NCBI RefSeq assembly: GCF_002838835.1
Contig: NZ_NHPP01000003.1
Span: 1 to 64,000 of the forward strand
DNA length: 64,000 nt
Source of the DNA: Siphonobacter sp. SORGH_AS_0500
GTDB lineage: Bacteria; Bacteroidota; Bacteroidia; Cytophagales; Spirosomataceae
Direction of reading: 5' to 3'
In this document: piece by piece, positions 1 through 7,567 of the stretch
Layout of the letters: every line of letters starts with the position of its first letter
Position numbering within the stretch: position 1 is the first letter of the stretch
Position numbers and translations under genes: made by a program
Notes under the pieces: model-generated
Seen by the model: only the letters and a program-made list of their open reading frames with translations
Databases searched by the model: none
What the model was told of the DNA's origin: nothing

Positions 1-11
1 GCTAATCACCC
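1..11 (-). tRNA. tRNA-Val, 5' fragment at window edge
   Basis: The first 11 bases repeat exactly the 5' acceptor end (GGGTGATTAGC on the minus strand) of the complete tRNA-Val that starts 103 bases away. The rest lies outside the window. It suggests a tandem tRNA-Val array transcribed leftward. A similar tRNA with another anticodon but the same acceptor arm is possible. Confidence 0.6.
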
Positions 12-40
12 GAAGGCTAGATTTGAAATAAAAATGAAGT

Positions 41-114
41 GGGTGATGAGGGATTCGAACCCCCGACCCTCTGCTTGTAAGGCAGATGCTCTGAACCAGC
101 TGAGCTAATCACCC
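41..114 (-). tRNA. tRNA-Val (anticodon UAC)
   Basis: The 74-nt minus-strand sequence folds as a tRNA. The 7-bp acceptor pairs GGGTGAT with ATCACCC, the D arm is AGCTCAGCTGGTT-like, the anticodon loop CTTACAA gives anticodon TAC, and the T arm contains GGTTCGAATCC. No CCA is encoded. Anticodon UAC reads valine GUA and related codons. Confidence 0.95.
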
Positions 115-150
115 TTCTTTTTATTTCTGTTTTCCCGTCGTTTGGGGTTG

Positions 151-182
151 CAAACTTACGTAATGAAATGAGCCTTTCGCAA
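151..182 (-). promoter_or_regulatory. Predicted promoter of the tRNA-Val genes
   Basis: On the minus strand TTG is followed by 21 bases and then TAAGTTTG, an exact match to the Bacteroidota -7 consensus TAnnTTTG. It ends about 37 bases before the tRNA 5' end. The match is seen directly; activity is inferred. Confidence 0.5.
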
Positions 183-283
183 GTATTCCCTGAAAAAAGT
201 TTAAAATAATTTTTATTGATCTGATAATCAGTATTTAATTTTTTAAAAAAGTTACGGCAGTAAAAATTAATGGATTTGTTTCT

Positions 284-309
284 GCAGAGACGACGATTTA
301 TTACGTCTG
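284..309. repeat. Dispersed repeat, GAGACGCG-type palindrome (degenerate copy)
   Basis: The sequence GCAGAGACGACGATTTATTA followed by CGTCT is a degraded copy of the palindrome also found at 2717-2744, 2846-2874 and 53491-53518. It lies in the non-coding gap between the tRNA and the VanX-like gene. Confidence 0.4.
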
Positions 310-380
310 GGTAGAATCAATCTGTTACCTTCTTTTTAGTCCTCTTCGTAGTCAGAAGCGATAAAATCACGTCAACAAGA

Positions 381-1061
381 CTACTCTTCCACGATGGTAT
401 ATTTCAACTTTGCCTGGGCCAGACTCATGGCATTGAAGTGCCACCATTCGCTGGTGATGCCCATGAAGCCGCCCGCCTGCATGGCATCCCGTAAGATCTG
501 TCGGTTTTTAACATGCTCTTTTGTGATTTTTCCCTGCCGAAGCATTTCATCCTCCTTACGGGGGTAAGCTTCATTACCAAAAAAATCAAAAGGAGTACCC
601 ATGTCCAAGGCTTTACCGTCGGCAGTGGCCACGGTTAAGTCAACGGCACAGCCGTAGTTATGAATAGAACCGCGAGTAGGGTGAGCCACGTAATTCGTAC
701 GGTATTTGGGAGCATATTGTGGTAAAGCTTCCCAAAGCTTCCACTGTACTTTCCGCGAACGAACACCGTCGTACACCAGCAAACGATAATTCGGATGATT
801 TTTTCGGAGGTGCTCCTGAGCTTTTTTTAGTTTCTGGGCCACGTCGGGTTGTAGGTAACAGCGAGTAATGCAGCCGTACACATCTTTCTTGACAAAGTTA
901 TCTGTGGTCGAATATTTTAAATCGACCAATAAACTAGGGTCAACTTTTTGAATATCAACCAATCCGGCTTTTTCCAGATTTGCCTCGTCCGGGCAGGGAG
1001 CGGTGGTAAGCTTGGCAGGATTCGTGAGTAATAAAGTCAGCGAAAACAGAAGAAACTTCAT
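381..1061 (-). CDS. VanX/DdpX-like D-Ala-D-Ala dipeptidase (peptidase M15D)
   Basis: A 226-residue zinc peptidase of the VanX/DdpX family, which hydrolyses D-Ala-D-Ala in cell-wall turnover. A hydrophobic N-terminus (residues 1-17) suggests export to the periplasm. The M15D motifs are intact: H134 and D141 in SIHNYGCAVD, E205 and H208 in EWWHFN, and a substrate-binding Arg in DGVRSR. The ATG at 1061 was chosen because the signal-like segment begins there; an upstream ATG would add ten unlikely residues. No vanH or vanA homologue is nearby, so a role in resistance is unlikely and peptidoglycan dipeptide recycling is the better guess. Confidence 0.88.
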   Translation of the reverse strand: MKFLLFSLTLLLTNPAKLTTAPCPDEANLEKAGLVDIQKVDPSLLVDLKYSTTDNFVKKDVYGCITRCYLQPDVAQKLKKAQEHLRKNHPNYRLLVYDGVRSRKVQWKLWEALPQYAPKYRTNYVAHPTRGSIHNYGCAVDLTVATADGKALDMGTPFDFFGNEAYPRKEDEMLRQGKITKEHVKNRQILRDAMQAGGFMGITSEWWHFNAMSLAQAKLKYTIVEE

Positions 1062-1204
1062 GGAAATTTGAATTAAATCAGAATGATACACATAATACGG
1101 CCAGGAGGAGCTTTTGTTTTTCTTTTCCTGGAAAACTGGTTTTTAAGGCTTTTCAGCGAAATTCAGGCTTCCGAAAGCATATCGACTTTTATTAGTGTTT
1201 CCCC

Positions 1205-2440
1205 ATGGCTCTTAATTACCTCTGGATTGGCTTCTTCATTGTTGCGTTTGTCGTAGCCCTTTTTAAGCTCATTCTCTTTGGAGACACTGAAATTTTCAAA
1301 CTCCTCGTTGATGGCATGTTCGATTCAGCCGAGGTCGCGGTAATGAAAATTGCCTTGCCTCTGGCGGGTGTAATGACCTTTTTTCTGGGCATTTTGAAAG
1401 TTGGAGAGGATGCAGGAGCCATTGGTTTTCTGGCTCGGCGGATTGGTCCTTTCTTCAATCGACTTTTTCCCGAAGTACCGAAAGACCATCCGGCTCACGG
1501 GCAGATGATCATGAATTTTTCGGCGAATATGCTGGGTTTGGATAACGCAGCGACACCTTTTGGGCTGAAAGCCATGCAGAGCTTGCAGGAACTGAACCCG
1601 AACAAAGAAGTAGCTACCAACGCCCAGATTATGTTCATGACCCTGCACTCGGCGGGGCCGGTATTAATTCCTTTGGGAGTAATGGCTCAGCGGGCGGTGT
1701 ACGGAGCTACAGATCCTTCCGACGTATTTATTCCCTGCCTGATTGCCACCTATGTAGCCACGCTCGTAGGGTTACTCTTCGTCGCTTTTCGTCAGAAAAT
1801 TAACCTTTTAGATCGGGTAATATTGACTTGGTTGGGTGGCTTGACGCTCGCTATTGTAGCCTTGTTAGCTTACCTGAATACTCTTTCAAAAGAAGGGATT
1901 GAAACTTTCTCTAAAGTATTCAGTAACCTGATTCTTTTTGGTTTTGTACTGTCTTTTTTGATCGCTGCTTTTCGAAAAAAGATAGATGTATTTTCTAGTT
2001 TTATCGAGGGAGCCAAGGGTGGTTTTGAAACGTCTGTTCGAGTGATTCCCTATCTGGTTGGAATGCTGGTTGCCATTAGCGTACTGCGAAACTCAGGAGC
2101 TTTGGGGTATGTGGTAGAAGGGTTTCGCTGGGCTTTTAGTTACTTACCCATCCGAACGGAATGGGTGGATGCATTGCCCACCGCCCTGATGCACCCTTTA
2201 AGCGGAAGTGGCTCACGGGCCATGATGATTGATACGATGAAAACCTTCGGGGCCGATTCTTTTGTAGGGCGGTTAGCCTGTATTTTTCAGGGTTCAGCCG
2301 ATACTATTCTTTATGTAATCGCTCTGTATTTTGGCTCGGTAAACGTCAAGCAAACGCGTTATACGTTATGGGCAGGTTTATTAGCCGACTTCGCCGGAAT
2401 TGTTGCAGCTATTGCAGTAGGATACTTGTTCTTTGCATAA
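1205..2440 (+). CDS. SpmA-SpmB fusion, nucleoside-recognition-domain membrane protein
   Basis: A 411-residue integral membrane protein that joins the equivalents of spore maturation proteins A and B of Bacillus in one chain. The first half carries the family motif NMLGLDNAATPFGLKAM (about residues 108-124). The second half, after about residue 210, holds the second domain with the HPLSGSGSRAMM motif. About ten hydrophobic segments are visible. This fusion is common in non-sporulating Bacteroidota, where its function is unknown; a transport or gate role is often guessed. The ATG at 1205 gives the normal family N-terminus. Confidence 0.85.
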   Translation: MALNYLWIGFFIVAFVVALFKLILFGDTEIFKLLVDGMFDSAEVAVMKIALPLAGVMTFFLGILKVGEDAGAIGFLARRIGPFFNRLFPEVPKDHPAHGQMIMNFSANMLGLDNAATPFGLKAMQSLQELNPNKEVATNAQIMFMTLHSAGPVLIPLGVMAQRAVYGATDPSDVFIPCLIATYVATLVGLLFVAFRQKINLLDRVILTWLGGLTLAIVALLAYLNTLSKEGIETFSKVFSNLILFGFVLSFLIAAFRKKIDVFSSFIEGAKGGFETSVRVIPYLVGMLVAISVLRNSGALGYVVEGFRWAFSYLPIRTEWVDALPTALMHPLSGSGSRAMMIDTMKTFGADSFVGRLACIFQGSADTILYVIALYFGSVNVKQTRYTLWAGLLADFAGIVAAIAVGYLFFA

Positions 2441-2464
2441 GAGTTTGGAGCGGCCGCCGCTGCG

Positions 2465-2512
2465 GTTTTGAGTTTTGAGTTTTGAGTTTTGAGTTTTGAG
2501 TTTTGAGTTTTG
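2465..2512. repeat. TTTTGAG heptamer tandem repeat
   Basis: About seven consecutive TTTTGAG units, the last incomplete, lie just after the SpmA-SpmB stop codon. Looser versions of the same motif occur at 32736-32770 and, as the complement, at 32838-32860. Confidence 0.85.
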
Positions 2513-2559
2513 GAAGTGAAAACCCGTAAAGGTAGGGAAGTTGTTTAGAAATGGGAGGT

Positions 2560-2608
2560 ATAACCCCGGAGGGGTTCAACATAGATAGCCCCGGATGACA
2601 ATCCGGGG
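2560..2608 (+). repeat. Dispersed double-hairpin repeat (AACCCC/CCCCGGAT family)
   Basis: Two adjacent hairpins, AACCCC..GGGGTT and CCCCGGAT..ATCCGGGG, are joined by a short A/T-rich linker. Near-identical copies lie at 47459-47504 (inverted) and 47538-47585. Confidence 0.8.
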
Positions 2609-2764
2609 TAAACGTTGGATGGGCCCATACGCCAATCTCCTGCCCTTGGTTGGTGTCCTCACCAACCAAGGCGGATGATTGCCCATCCGAAAAATCATAG
2701 CAATCAAGCATTTCAAGTAGAGACGCGACTTCATCGCGTTTGGGTAAGAGGCGGTTTTACTAGT

Positions 2765-2816
2765 CAATTATTCCCGCCCTGGTTGGTGAGGAAACCAACC
2801 AGGGCGGGAATAATTG
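2765..2816. repeat. Perfect 23-bp inverted repeat with 6-nt loop
   Basis: Arms 2765-2787 and 2794-2816 are perfectly complementary around the loop GAGGAA. The core of the arm (CCCTGGTTGGT) resembles the 12-bp hairpin at 2644-2671 (CCTTGGTTGGTG), so the two look like members of one family. No T-tract follows on either strand, so a simple terminator is not supported. Confidence 0.85.
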
Positions 2817-2910
2817 TCAATTCGAGAAAGCATACAATCAAGTAAGTAGAGATATGACTTCATCGCGTCTCTACAGAAACAATGGGTACAAATCGGCATA
2901 CCTAATACGT

Positions 2911-2959
2911 CAAGAACAAGCATAGCCGCGAGATTATCCCGCGGCTATGCTTGTTCTTG
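2911..2959 (-). terminator. Perfect 20-bp hairpin after the TrpF-like gene
   Basis: Arms 2911-2930 and 2940-2959 (CAAGAACAAGCATAGCCGCG and its complement) flank a 9-nt loop. The hairpin sits 21 bases after the stop codon of the minus-strand TrpF-like gene. It could end that transcript, but there is no T-tract, so it may instead be another palindromic repeat. Confidence 0.45.
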
Positions 2960-2979
2960 AAGCAATAACCCTTAAATAA

Positions 2980-3573
2980 CTAAAAGTCTCCTTCTTCGTC
3001 CAGGCGTTCGAGAATGTCCATCATTTCGCCAAATTCCTTAAAGCCGGGGCGGGTTTCTTCACCACCTGCGAGGGCAATACCTTTTACCGGAATCTGATCA
3101 ATTACCTCCAGTACATTCATTTCGTTAATACCGAAAGCCAGTAGCGTTGGGTATTTATAGGCAAACTGATCCAGGTAACCCAGCGTGGGTGGGTCAATGT
3201 GTGCAAAGGGATCGGAGTGGTCAATGAGGTAATAATCGGCTCCGCTTAATTCGGTGGGCAAGCCTTCGGCCAAATCCAGTTTCAGAATAATGGGTAAGCC
3301 TAATTCTTTTACTTCTTCCACTAATTCTACGTGGCTGATTTGTAGCACATCGGGTTTATACTCCGCAACCAAAGCCTTAATCTGATCCAGATGGGGAGCA
3401 TCGGTTTCTCCCACAATAGAAACCCCGGCCAGCCAGCCTCTGATTTCGTTGAAGCGATCCAATGCGATGGTATCCATCGAAAAACCCAGCCACTCAACGC
3501 CCATACCGGCACAGTAACGAGCGTCGGAAAGGTTAGTAATATTTGAAATTTTAACGAGCGTACGTAAAGTCAT
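2980..3573 (-). CDS. TrpF-like protein lacking the catalytic cysteine
   Basis: A 197-residue (beta/alpha)8 protein with the general look of N-(5'-phosphoribosyl)anthranilate isomerase. The N-terminus VKISNITNLSDA aligns with the TrpF signature KICGIT, and the C-terminal GGEETRPGFKEF aligns with the phosphate-binding end. The catalytic cysteine of the KICG motif is serine here (S10). Asp118 in YYLID may correspond to the usual general acid. No other trp gene is adjacent, which also argues against a normal tryptophan role. Function is uncertain: a diverged paralogue, or an enzyme for another substrate. Confidence 0.65.
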   Translation of the reverse strand: MTLRTLVKISNITNLSDARYCAGMGVEWLGFSMDTIALDRFNEIRGWLAGVSIVGETDAPHLDQIKALVAEYKPDVLQISHVELVEEVKELGLPIILKLDLAEGLPTELSGADYYLIDHSDPFAHIDPPTLGYLDQFAYKYPTLLAFGINEMNVLEVIDQIPVKGIALAGGEETRPGFKEFGEMMDILERLDEEGDF

Positions 3574-3718
3574 AGAAACAAAGAAGCCTTATAGAAACTC
3601 CATTTTTTTGACAAAACTAGAAGATTTCCAGGAATCTGTCTTTACTCATTTCGGGTTAATGGACATAAAACAAAACTGCCAGCTATCCACCGGCAGTAAG
3701 AACTTCCTATCAACAGCC

Positions 3719-4078
3719 TTATTCAATCTTTTCTCCTTCAAACTCCTGGCCTTGTACCTGCATTCGGTATTTAATGACTTTATGGTCAGCGTCTCGAATG
3801 AAAATAATGATCGCATGATAACCCGGTACATTAAACGTATCAGCTTTCGTGTCGGCTACTAACTGGCCTTTCCCCTGTCCGGTAGCTTCGCCCATCAGTT
3901 TATCGTCTTCGACACTAACAATCAAGTTTTCAAAAACGCCCTCAATGCCTTTGTATTTACCTACGTAGTCTTTCCAAACAAGGCTGTCCGCTTGAGCAAT
4001 GGCTGCTGGGTTTGGGGGAGTGATGGCATAAGCCTGCATTCCACAGATCAGAAGGAATAGGATAAAAACAAATTTCAT
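3719..4078 (-). CDS. Small secreted DUF3471-like protein
   Basis: A 119-residue protein with a clear signal peptide (residues 1-18, ending AYA). The rest matches the pattern of DUF3471-type domains often fused to beta-lactamase-like proteins: WKDYVGKYKG, then alternating beta strands including KLMGEATGQGKGQLV and IIFIRDADHKVIKYRMQVQG. It is probably periplasmic and beta-rich. No catalytic residues are recognised and no partner is evident next to it. Confidence 0.6.
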   Translation of the reverse strand: MKFVFILFLLICGMQAYAITPPNPAAIAQADSLVWKDYVGKYKGIEGVFENLIVSVEDDKLMGEATGQGKGQLVADTKADTFNVPGYHAIIIFIRDADHKVIKYRMQVQGQEFEGEKIE

Positions 4079-4167
4079 GGTTGTATGAATTGCATTAAAG
4101 ATCCAAAGCTATTGAACCGAAGTAATACTTACATGAAAGATTTGAAAAGAGATTGTTAAGGAACTTC

Positions 4168-4368
4168 CTAGTGCTTTTTGGCATGAGGAATGATTTGCCA
4201 GCCGGGCGTATTATCGGCGTGGCGGTGTACAATTTCAGCCGCTACATCTTCCAAAATTTCGGCGTTAGAGGTAAAATACAGACTTGGATGCGTCTGATCA
4301 GGGAAAGAAATTTCGAAATACTCGTTGTGAAAAGCCTCTTCTTTGGGGTCTACCAGTTGATAATCCAT
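4168..4368 (-). CDS. Hypothetical protein, 66 aa
   Basis: A short acidic protein beginning MDYQLVDPKEEAFHNEYFEISFPDQ, with no signal peptide or membrane segment and a His-rich tail (HRHADN..IIPHAKKH). It lies downstream of folB on the same strand, but the terminator at 4374-4410 separates them. The composition looks coding and the compact spacing supports it. No family is recognised. Confidence 0.5.
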   Translation of the reverse strand: MDYQLVDPKEEAFHNEYFEISFPDQTHPSLYFTSNAEILEDVAAEIVHRHADNTPGWQIIPHAKKH

Positions 4369-4373
4369 GGCTT

Positions 4374-4410
4374 AAAAAATTTAGTGTGACAGGCAGTCCA
4401 TCACACTAAA
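4374..4410 (-). terminator. Rho-independent terminator of folB
   Basis: On the minus strand a 10-bp stem TTTAGTGTGA/TCACACTAAA with an 11-nt loop is followed directly by a run of T residues. It starts 12 bases after the folB stop codon. Confidence 0.8.
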
Positions 4411-4421
4411 TTCATGCCAGC

Positions 4422-4772
4422 TTAACCCTCCAGTGTAATGCGGGAGCGTTCACAAACGCCTCCCACGGGTGGATTATATTTAGACACGGAAACCTTAATT
4501 TTTTCCACGCGAGGATAATGATCACGGATTCCCTGAATAATCTGATAAGCGATGTGTTCCAGTAACTTATGTGATTTTCGCATCAATTCTGCCACAATCT
4601 GATAAACGTCTGAATAATTAACTGTTTCGCTGAGTTTATCCGTAATGGCAGCTTGCTCAAAGTCAACGGTAATGATTACGTCGATAGAGTAGCGATTTCC
4701 AATTTTTTGTTCTTCCTCGTAAAAACCGTGGTAGGAAAAAAATTCCAGACCTTCTAAGGCAATTGTTCCCAT
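4422..4772 (-). CDS. folB: Dihydroneopterin aldolase
   Basis: A 116-residue FolB that converts 7,8-dihydroneopterin to 6-hydroxymethyl-7,8-dihydropterin and glycolaldehyde in folate synthesis. Family motifs are present: FFSYHGFYEEEQKIGN near the N-terminus, VNYSDVY (about residues 51-57), LLEHIA and the C-terminal SKYNPPVGG, whose lysine is the expected catalytic residue. The length is normal. The start codon follows the T-tract of the terminator of the upstream DivIVA-domain gene directly, so a promoter overlapping that terminator or read-through must supply its transcript. Confidence 0.92.
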   Translation of the reverse strand: MGTIALEGLEFFSYHGFYEEEQKIGNRYSIDVIITVDFEQAAITDKLSETVNYSDVYQIVAELMRKSHKLLEHIAYQIIQGIRDHYPRVEKIKVSVSKYNPPVGGVCERSRITLEG

Positions 4773-4799
4773 GAAAAAAAGAGGAGCCTGAAAGCTCCC
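4773..4799 (-). terminator. Terminator of the DivIVA-domain gene
   Basis: On the minus strand the hairpin GGAGC-TTTCAG-GCTCC is followed by TCTTTTTTTC and then immediately by the folB ATG. The stem is short (5 bp) but the T-tract is strong. Confidence 0.65.
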
Positions 4800-4805
4800 G
4801 ATGAT

Positions 4806-5576
4806 TTAGATCTTATCGAAGAAAGAACCTTCTTCTTTATTGACAGGTTCCGTCTGAACGGGTTGTTCGGGTTCTTCTACCTGAGCCTGCTCCGCAGCTA
4901 TTACCTCGGCTACTGGCGTGGGTGGGGTTACTTCTTCCTGTATCTCAACCGGAGGTTCGGGCTCATCCGTTCCTACGTTTTCGGGTAGAGCCGCAGTGGT
5001 TGAGATGCCAGCTAATACTTCCTGAAGCTCAGCCGCTTTTTGCTCAAAAGGAATGGGTTGCGATTTTTCTTCGTATCGCTGAAGCCGTTCCAACGTTTCT
5101 GTGGCGTATCCTTTTAACTGAGAAATGAGTGTATCGCGGTATTTATCCATGGCCTTGATGTCCCGTTCGAGGCCTTTGAGTTCGTTTTCTGCTTCTTCAA
5201 TGATGTAACGGGCCTTATTCTCCGCATTCATTCGCAGCATGTTGGCTTCTTTGCGAGCTTTCGAAAGAACGTCTTCCGCCTGTTGATTCGCTTCTACTAC
5301 TTTTTTACTGGATTCCTCCTGAGCCTTGACTGCCATCTCCTGACTTGTCATCTGAGCAGTTTGCAGGGTTTTATAGAGGGTATTTTCCAGAGCTTTTAAT
5401 TTGCTGAAATCATTTTCTGTACGTTCAATACGTTCATGAAGCAGGCGGTTTTCATCTAATAATCGCTCCCATTCCTGCGAAATGGTGGATAAAAAAGCAT
5501 CGACGGCATCCTTATCATAACCCCGGAAAACGCGTTCAAAAGACTGCTTACGAATATCAAGTGGTGTAATTTTCAT
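4806..5576 (-). CDS. DivIVA-domain coiled-coil protein
   Basis: A 256-residue protein that opens with a DivIVA/GpsB-type N-terminal domain (MKITPLDIRKQSFERVFRGYDKDAVDAF...), continues as a long coiled coil (about residues 35-190) and ends in a Pro/Glu-rich disordered tail (about 195-250). Such proteins recognise curved membrane and act as scaffolds at poles or division sites in Gram-positives; in Bacteroidota the role is not established. It is transcribed ahead of folB but has its own terminator. Start and length are typical. Confidence 0.85.
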   Translation of the reverse strand: MKITPLDIRKQSFERVFRGYDKDAVDAFLSTISQEWERLLDENRLLHERIERTENDFSKLKALENTLYKTLQTAQMTSQEMAVKAQEESSKKVVEANQQAEDVLSKARKEANMLRMNAENKARYIIEEAENELKGLERDIKAMDKYRDTLISQLKGYATETLERLQRYEEKSQPIPFEQKAAELQEVLAGISTTAALPENVGTDEPEPPVEIQEEVTPPTPVAEVIAAEQAQVEEPEQPVQTEPVNKEEGSFFDKI

Positions 5577-5720
5577 TGTCGTATTGGGCTGAAACTTGAT
5601 TCAAACCAAAAATTAGCTCCTCGGTCTCGATCTCGTTTGTGAAGGTTTCTAGTATTCAAAATTATCCAATAGAATTACATTTCAACGGGAAAGACCAGCT
5701 TATTTCCAAAAAACCGAAAT

Positions 5721-6635
5721 TTAAACCTGCTCGATAACCTTCCAGATCGAAATCAGTCGGTCGTCAGAAACGGAAATCAATCCCGATTGCAGTGGTAACC
5801 ATAGCACTTTATTAATGGAGGTGCGATGACCCGCAAAACGGGCCCAGTCCAGCACTTTTAGTAAACGCAGCGTCTGAGCATCCCAGATCTTGAGCGTTTT
5901 GTCCATGCTGGCGGTTATAATTTTCTGATAGTCAGGACTAAATGTAATGTGGTTAATTGCGAACATGTGGGCCACTACGTCCTGTTGTATTTGGTAAGGA
6001 TCACCCACCTTCCAGCTTTTCAGGTGGGCATCACGGCCACCGGAAACTAAAAAGCGGCCATTGGGTGAATAACGAACGGAAAATACAGAATGTGTATGAG
6101 CCGCAATAATAAATTTTAAAGTTAGGGTATCGAGATCAAAAATTTTGATGGTACAATCGCTGTAACCGACGGCGAATTCCCGGCTGTGTGGGTTTACGTC
6201 CAGGCTTCGGGCCGAGGCCTCACTGGCTTTTAAGTGCTTGCGAATCTGGAAACTAGCCCGATCAAGAACGGTAACGGTTCCGTCGCCCTGAGCCACCAGA
6301 GCGAGGTCTTCAAAAAGCTTTATATCAAAAATCTGAGAAGACGTCAGTTGAATGGAATCTTGCTGCTGTAGTGTTATAGGGTTAATGCGATGAATGCCAT
6401 CAAAATTCTGACCTACCCAAAGTAAATCCGTCGATTCGTCATAAGCAAGGGCGTAAACCGAAGCCGGAATGCGGGCGATGAGTTCGCCAAGATCGGGTTT
6501 AGTCAGATCCCAGCGAATGACTAAGCCATCACTACCAGAGGAATAGAACTGCTGCGGTTCTTTGGCCGGACTAAGGGCATAAATAGCGTCCCGGTGCCCG
6601 GCGAATGTATCTATCTTTTCAATTTGTAAAGCCAT
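5721..6635 (-). CDS. WD40-repeat beta-propeller protein
   Basis: A 304-residue cytoplasmic protein made almost wholly of WD40 repeats. Repeat units end in motifs such as GLVIRWDL, CTIKIFDLD, AHLKSWKVG, TLKIWDAQ and RLISIWKV, preceded by GH dipeptides such as GHRDAIYALS and GHRTSINKVL. About seven blades fill the whole length, with no signal peptide and no fused enzyme domain. WD40 propellers act as protein-binding platforms; the partner is unknown. The gene is divergent from the phosphopantetheinyl transferase. Confidence 0.88.
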   Translation of the reverse strand: MALQIEKIDTFAGHRDAIYALSPAKEPQQFYSSGSDGLVIRWDLTKPDLGELIARIPASVYALAYDESTDLLWVGQNFDGIHRINPITLQQQDSIQLTSSQIFDIKLFEDLALVAQGDGTVTVLDRASFQIRKHLKASEASARSLDVNPHSREFAVGYSDCTIKIFDLDTLTLKFIIAAHTHSVFSVRYSPNGRFLVSGGRDAHLKSWKVGDPYQIQQDVVAHMFAINHITFSPDYQKIITASMDKTLKIWDAQTLRLLKVLDWARFAGHRTSINKVLWLPLQSGLISVSDDRLISIWKVIEQV

Positions 6636-6806
6636 AACTCGTTGTATGATTCATCTGGATGAAGGAGTTACCAAGGGTCTGGCCGCTCCTGAACAGAGCA
6701 GAACTTAGGCCTAAAGGGGAAGATTTTTTACTGAAAATTAGAAACCTGAGCGGCTCTTTTCCTAAAACTTCTAACCTGAAATGCCCTACAGCGTTCGATG
6801 AATCCA

Positions 6807-6814
6807 TATTTTTG
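6807..6814 (+). promoter_or_regulatory. -7 promoter element of the phosphopantetheinyl transferase gene
   Basis: TATTTTTG matches the Bacteroidota TAnnTTTG element and lies 22 bases before the ATG at 6836, which supports that start. No good -33 TTG is seen at the usual distance. Confidence 0.4.
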
Positions 6815-6835
6815 TCCAAATTTAAGCAGAATCGG

Positions 6836-7471
6836 ATGCCATTGGTTTGGATGCGGCCTTTTGATGGGCAAGGGCAGGTTGCTCTTTGGGAAATTACGGA
6901 AGAATTAGAGGAACTACAACACTTATTTCGGGGAAGCCCGGCAGATATAGCTACGTTTCAGGAAATTAATCACCCTCAAAAGCAACGTGAATTTCTGGCC
7001 AGTCGGATTCTTATTCAAACCCTGGTCGAATCCGTCGGCGAAACGTATCATGGGATTCGGAAGGACATTTATGATAAGCCTTTCCTGCATAATACCAACA
7101 GCCATTTTTCATTATCTCACTCACTGCGATTTGCGGCGGTGATTTGGCATCCTGTCGAGAGAGTAGGGATTGATATTGAGCCTATTAGTGAAAAATTAGC
7201 GGTCGTTTCCCATAAATACCTGAGTGAAACGGAACAGGAACATGCTCAGAAAAATCTTCGTAAATTGGGCATTTACTGGACGGGCAAGGAAGCTTTGTAT
7301 AAGTTATACGGAGAGAAAAAACTGAGTTTTAAAGGAAATATACTCATTGAGCCATTTAGCGAAGAGAGCCTTCATATCACAGGCTGGATTCGCACGGAAA
7401 CAGAGTCTAAGTCCTATCAACTGGAAGTAATAGCTGTTGAAGACTGCATTCTGACCGTTGTGGCAGAATAG
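6836..7471 (+). CDS. 4'-phosphopantetheinyl transferase, Sfp type
   Basis: A 211-residue enzyme that transfers the phosphopantetheine arm of CoA to a serine of carrier proteins (ACP or PCP). Both signature motifs are present: GIDIE (residues 111-115), binding Mg2+ and CoA, and WTGKEALYK (148-156). The start at 6836 gives a normal family N-terminus and sits next to a -7 element; longer upstream openings would add residues that do not look coding. No polyketide or peptide synthetase is nearby, so it may serve the primary fatty-acid carrier or distant clusters. Confidence 0.88.
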   Translation: MPLVWMRPFDGQGQVALWEITEELEELQHLFRGSPADIATFQEINHPQKQREFLASRILIQTLVESVGETYHGIRKDIYDKPFLHNTNSHFSLSHSLRFAAVIWHPVERVGIDIEPISEKLAVVSHKYLSETEQEHAQKNLRKLGIYWTGKEALYKLYGEKKLSFKGNILIEPFSEESLHITGWIRTETESKSYQLEVIAVEDCILTVVAE

Positions 7472-7510
7472 TTGGTTGTTGTTGAGACAAACAATAGTAT
7501 AAGCAAGATT

Positions 7511-7551
7511 CAAAGCAAAGGCCAGACTGTCTAAGTCTGGCCTTTGCTTTG
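7511..7551. terminator. Bidirectional hairpin between convergent genes
   Basis: Perfect 17-bp arms (7511-7527 and 7535-7551) with a 7-nt loop lie between two convergent genes. The outer arm ends are A/T-rich. It probably terminates transcription from both sides. Confidence 0.7.
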
Positions 7552-7567
7552 AATGCATAACGAACCA

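Larger units (their letters stand above)
2441..2979. repeat. Gene-free interval packed with intergenic repeats
   Basis: No convincing gene is seen. The interval holds, in order, a TTTTGAG tandem array (2465-2512), a double-hairpin element (2560-2608), a 12-bp hairpin (arms 2644-2655 and 2660-2671), a GAGACGCG palindrome (2717-2744), a perfect 23-bp hairpin (2765-2816), a second GAGACGCG palindrome (2846-2874) and a perfect 20-bp hairpin (2911-2959). The only open frames are read through these repeats. Confidence 0.75.

Noticed and set aside
381..1061. Vancomycin-resistance vanX
   Set aside because: No vanH or vanA homologue is adjacent, and Gram-negative bacteria carry VanX-like dipeptidases for peptidoglycan recycling.
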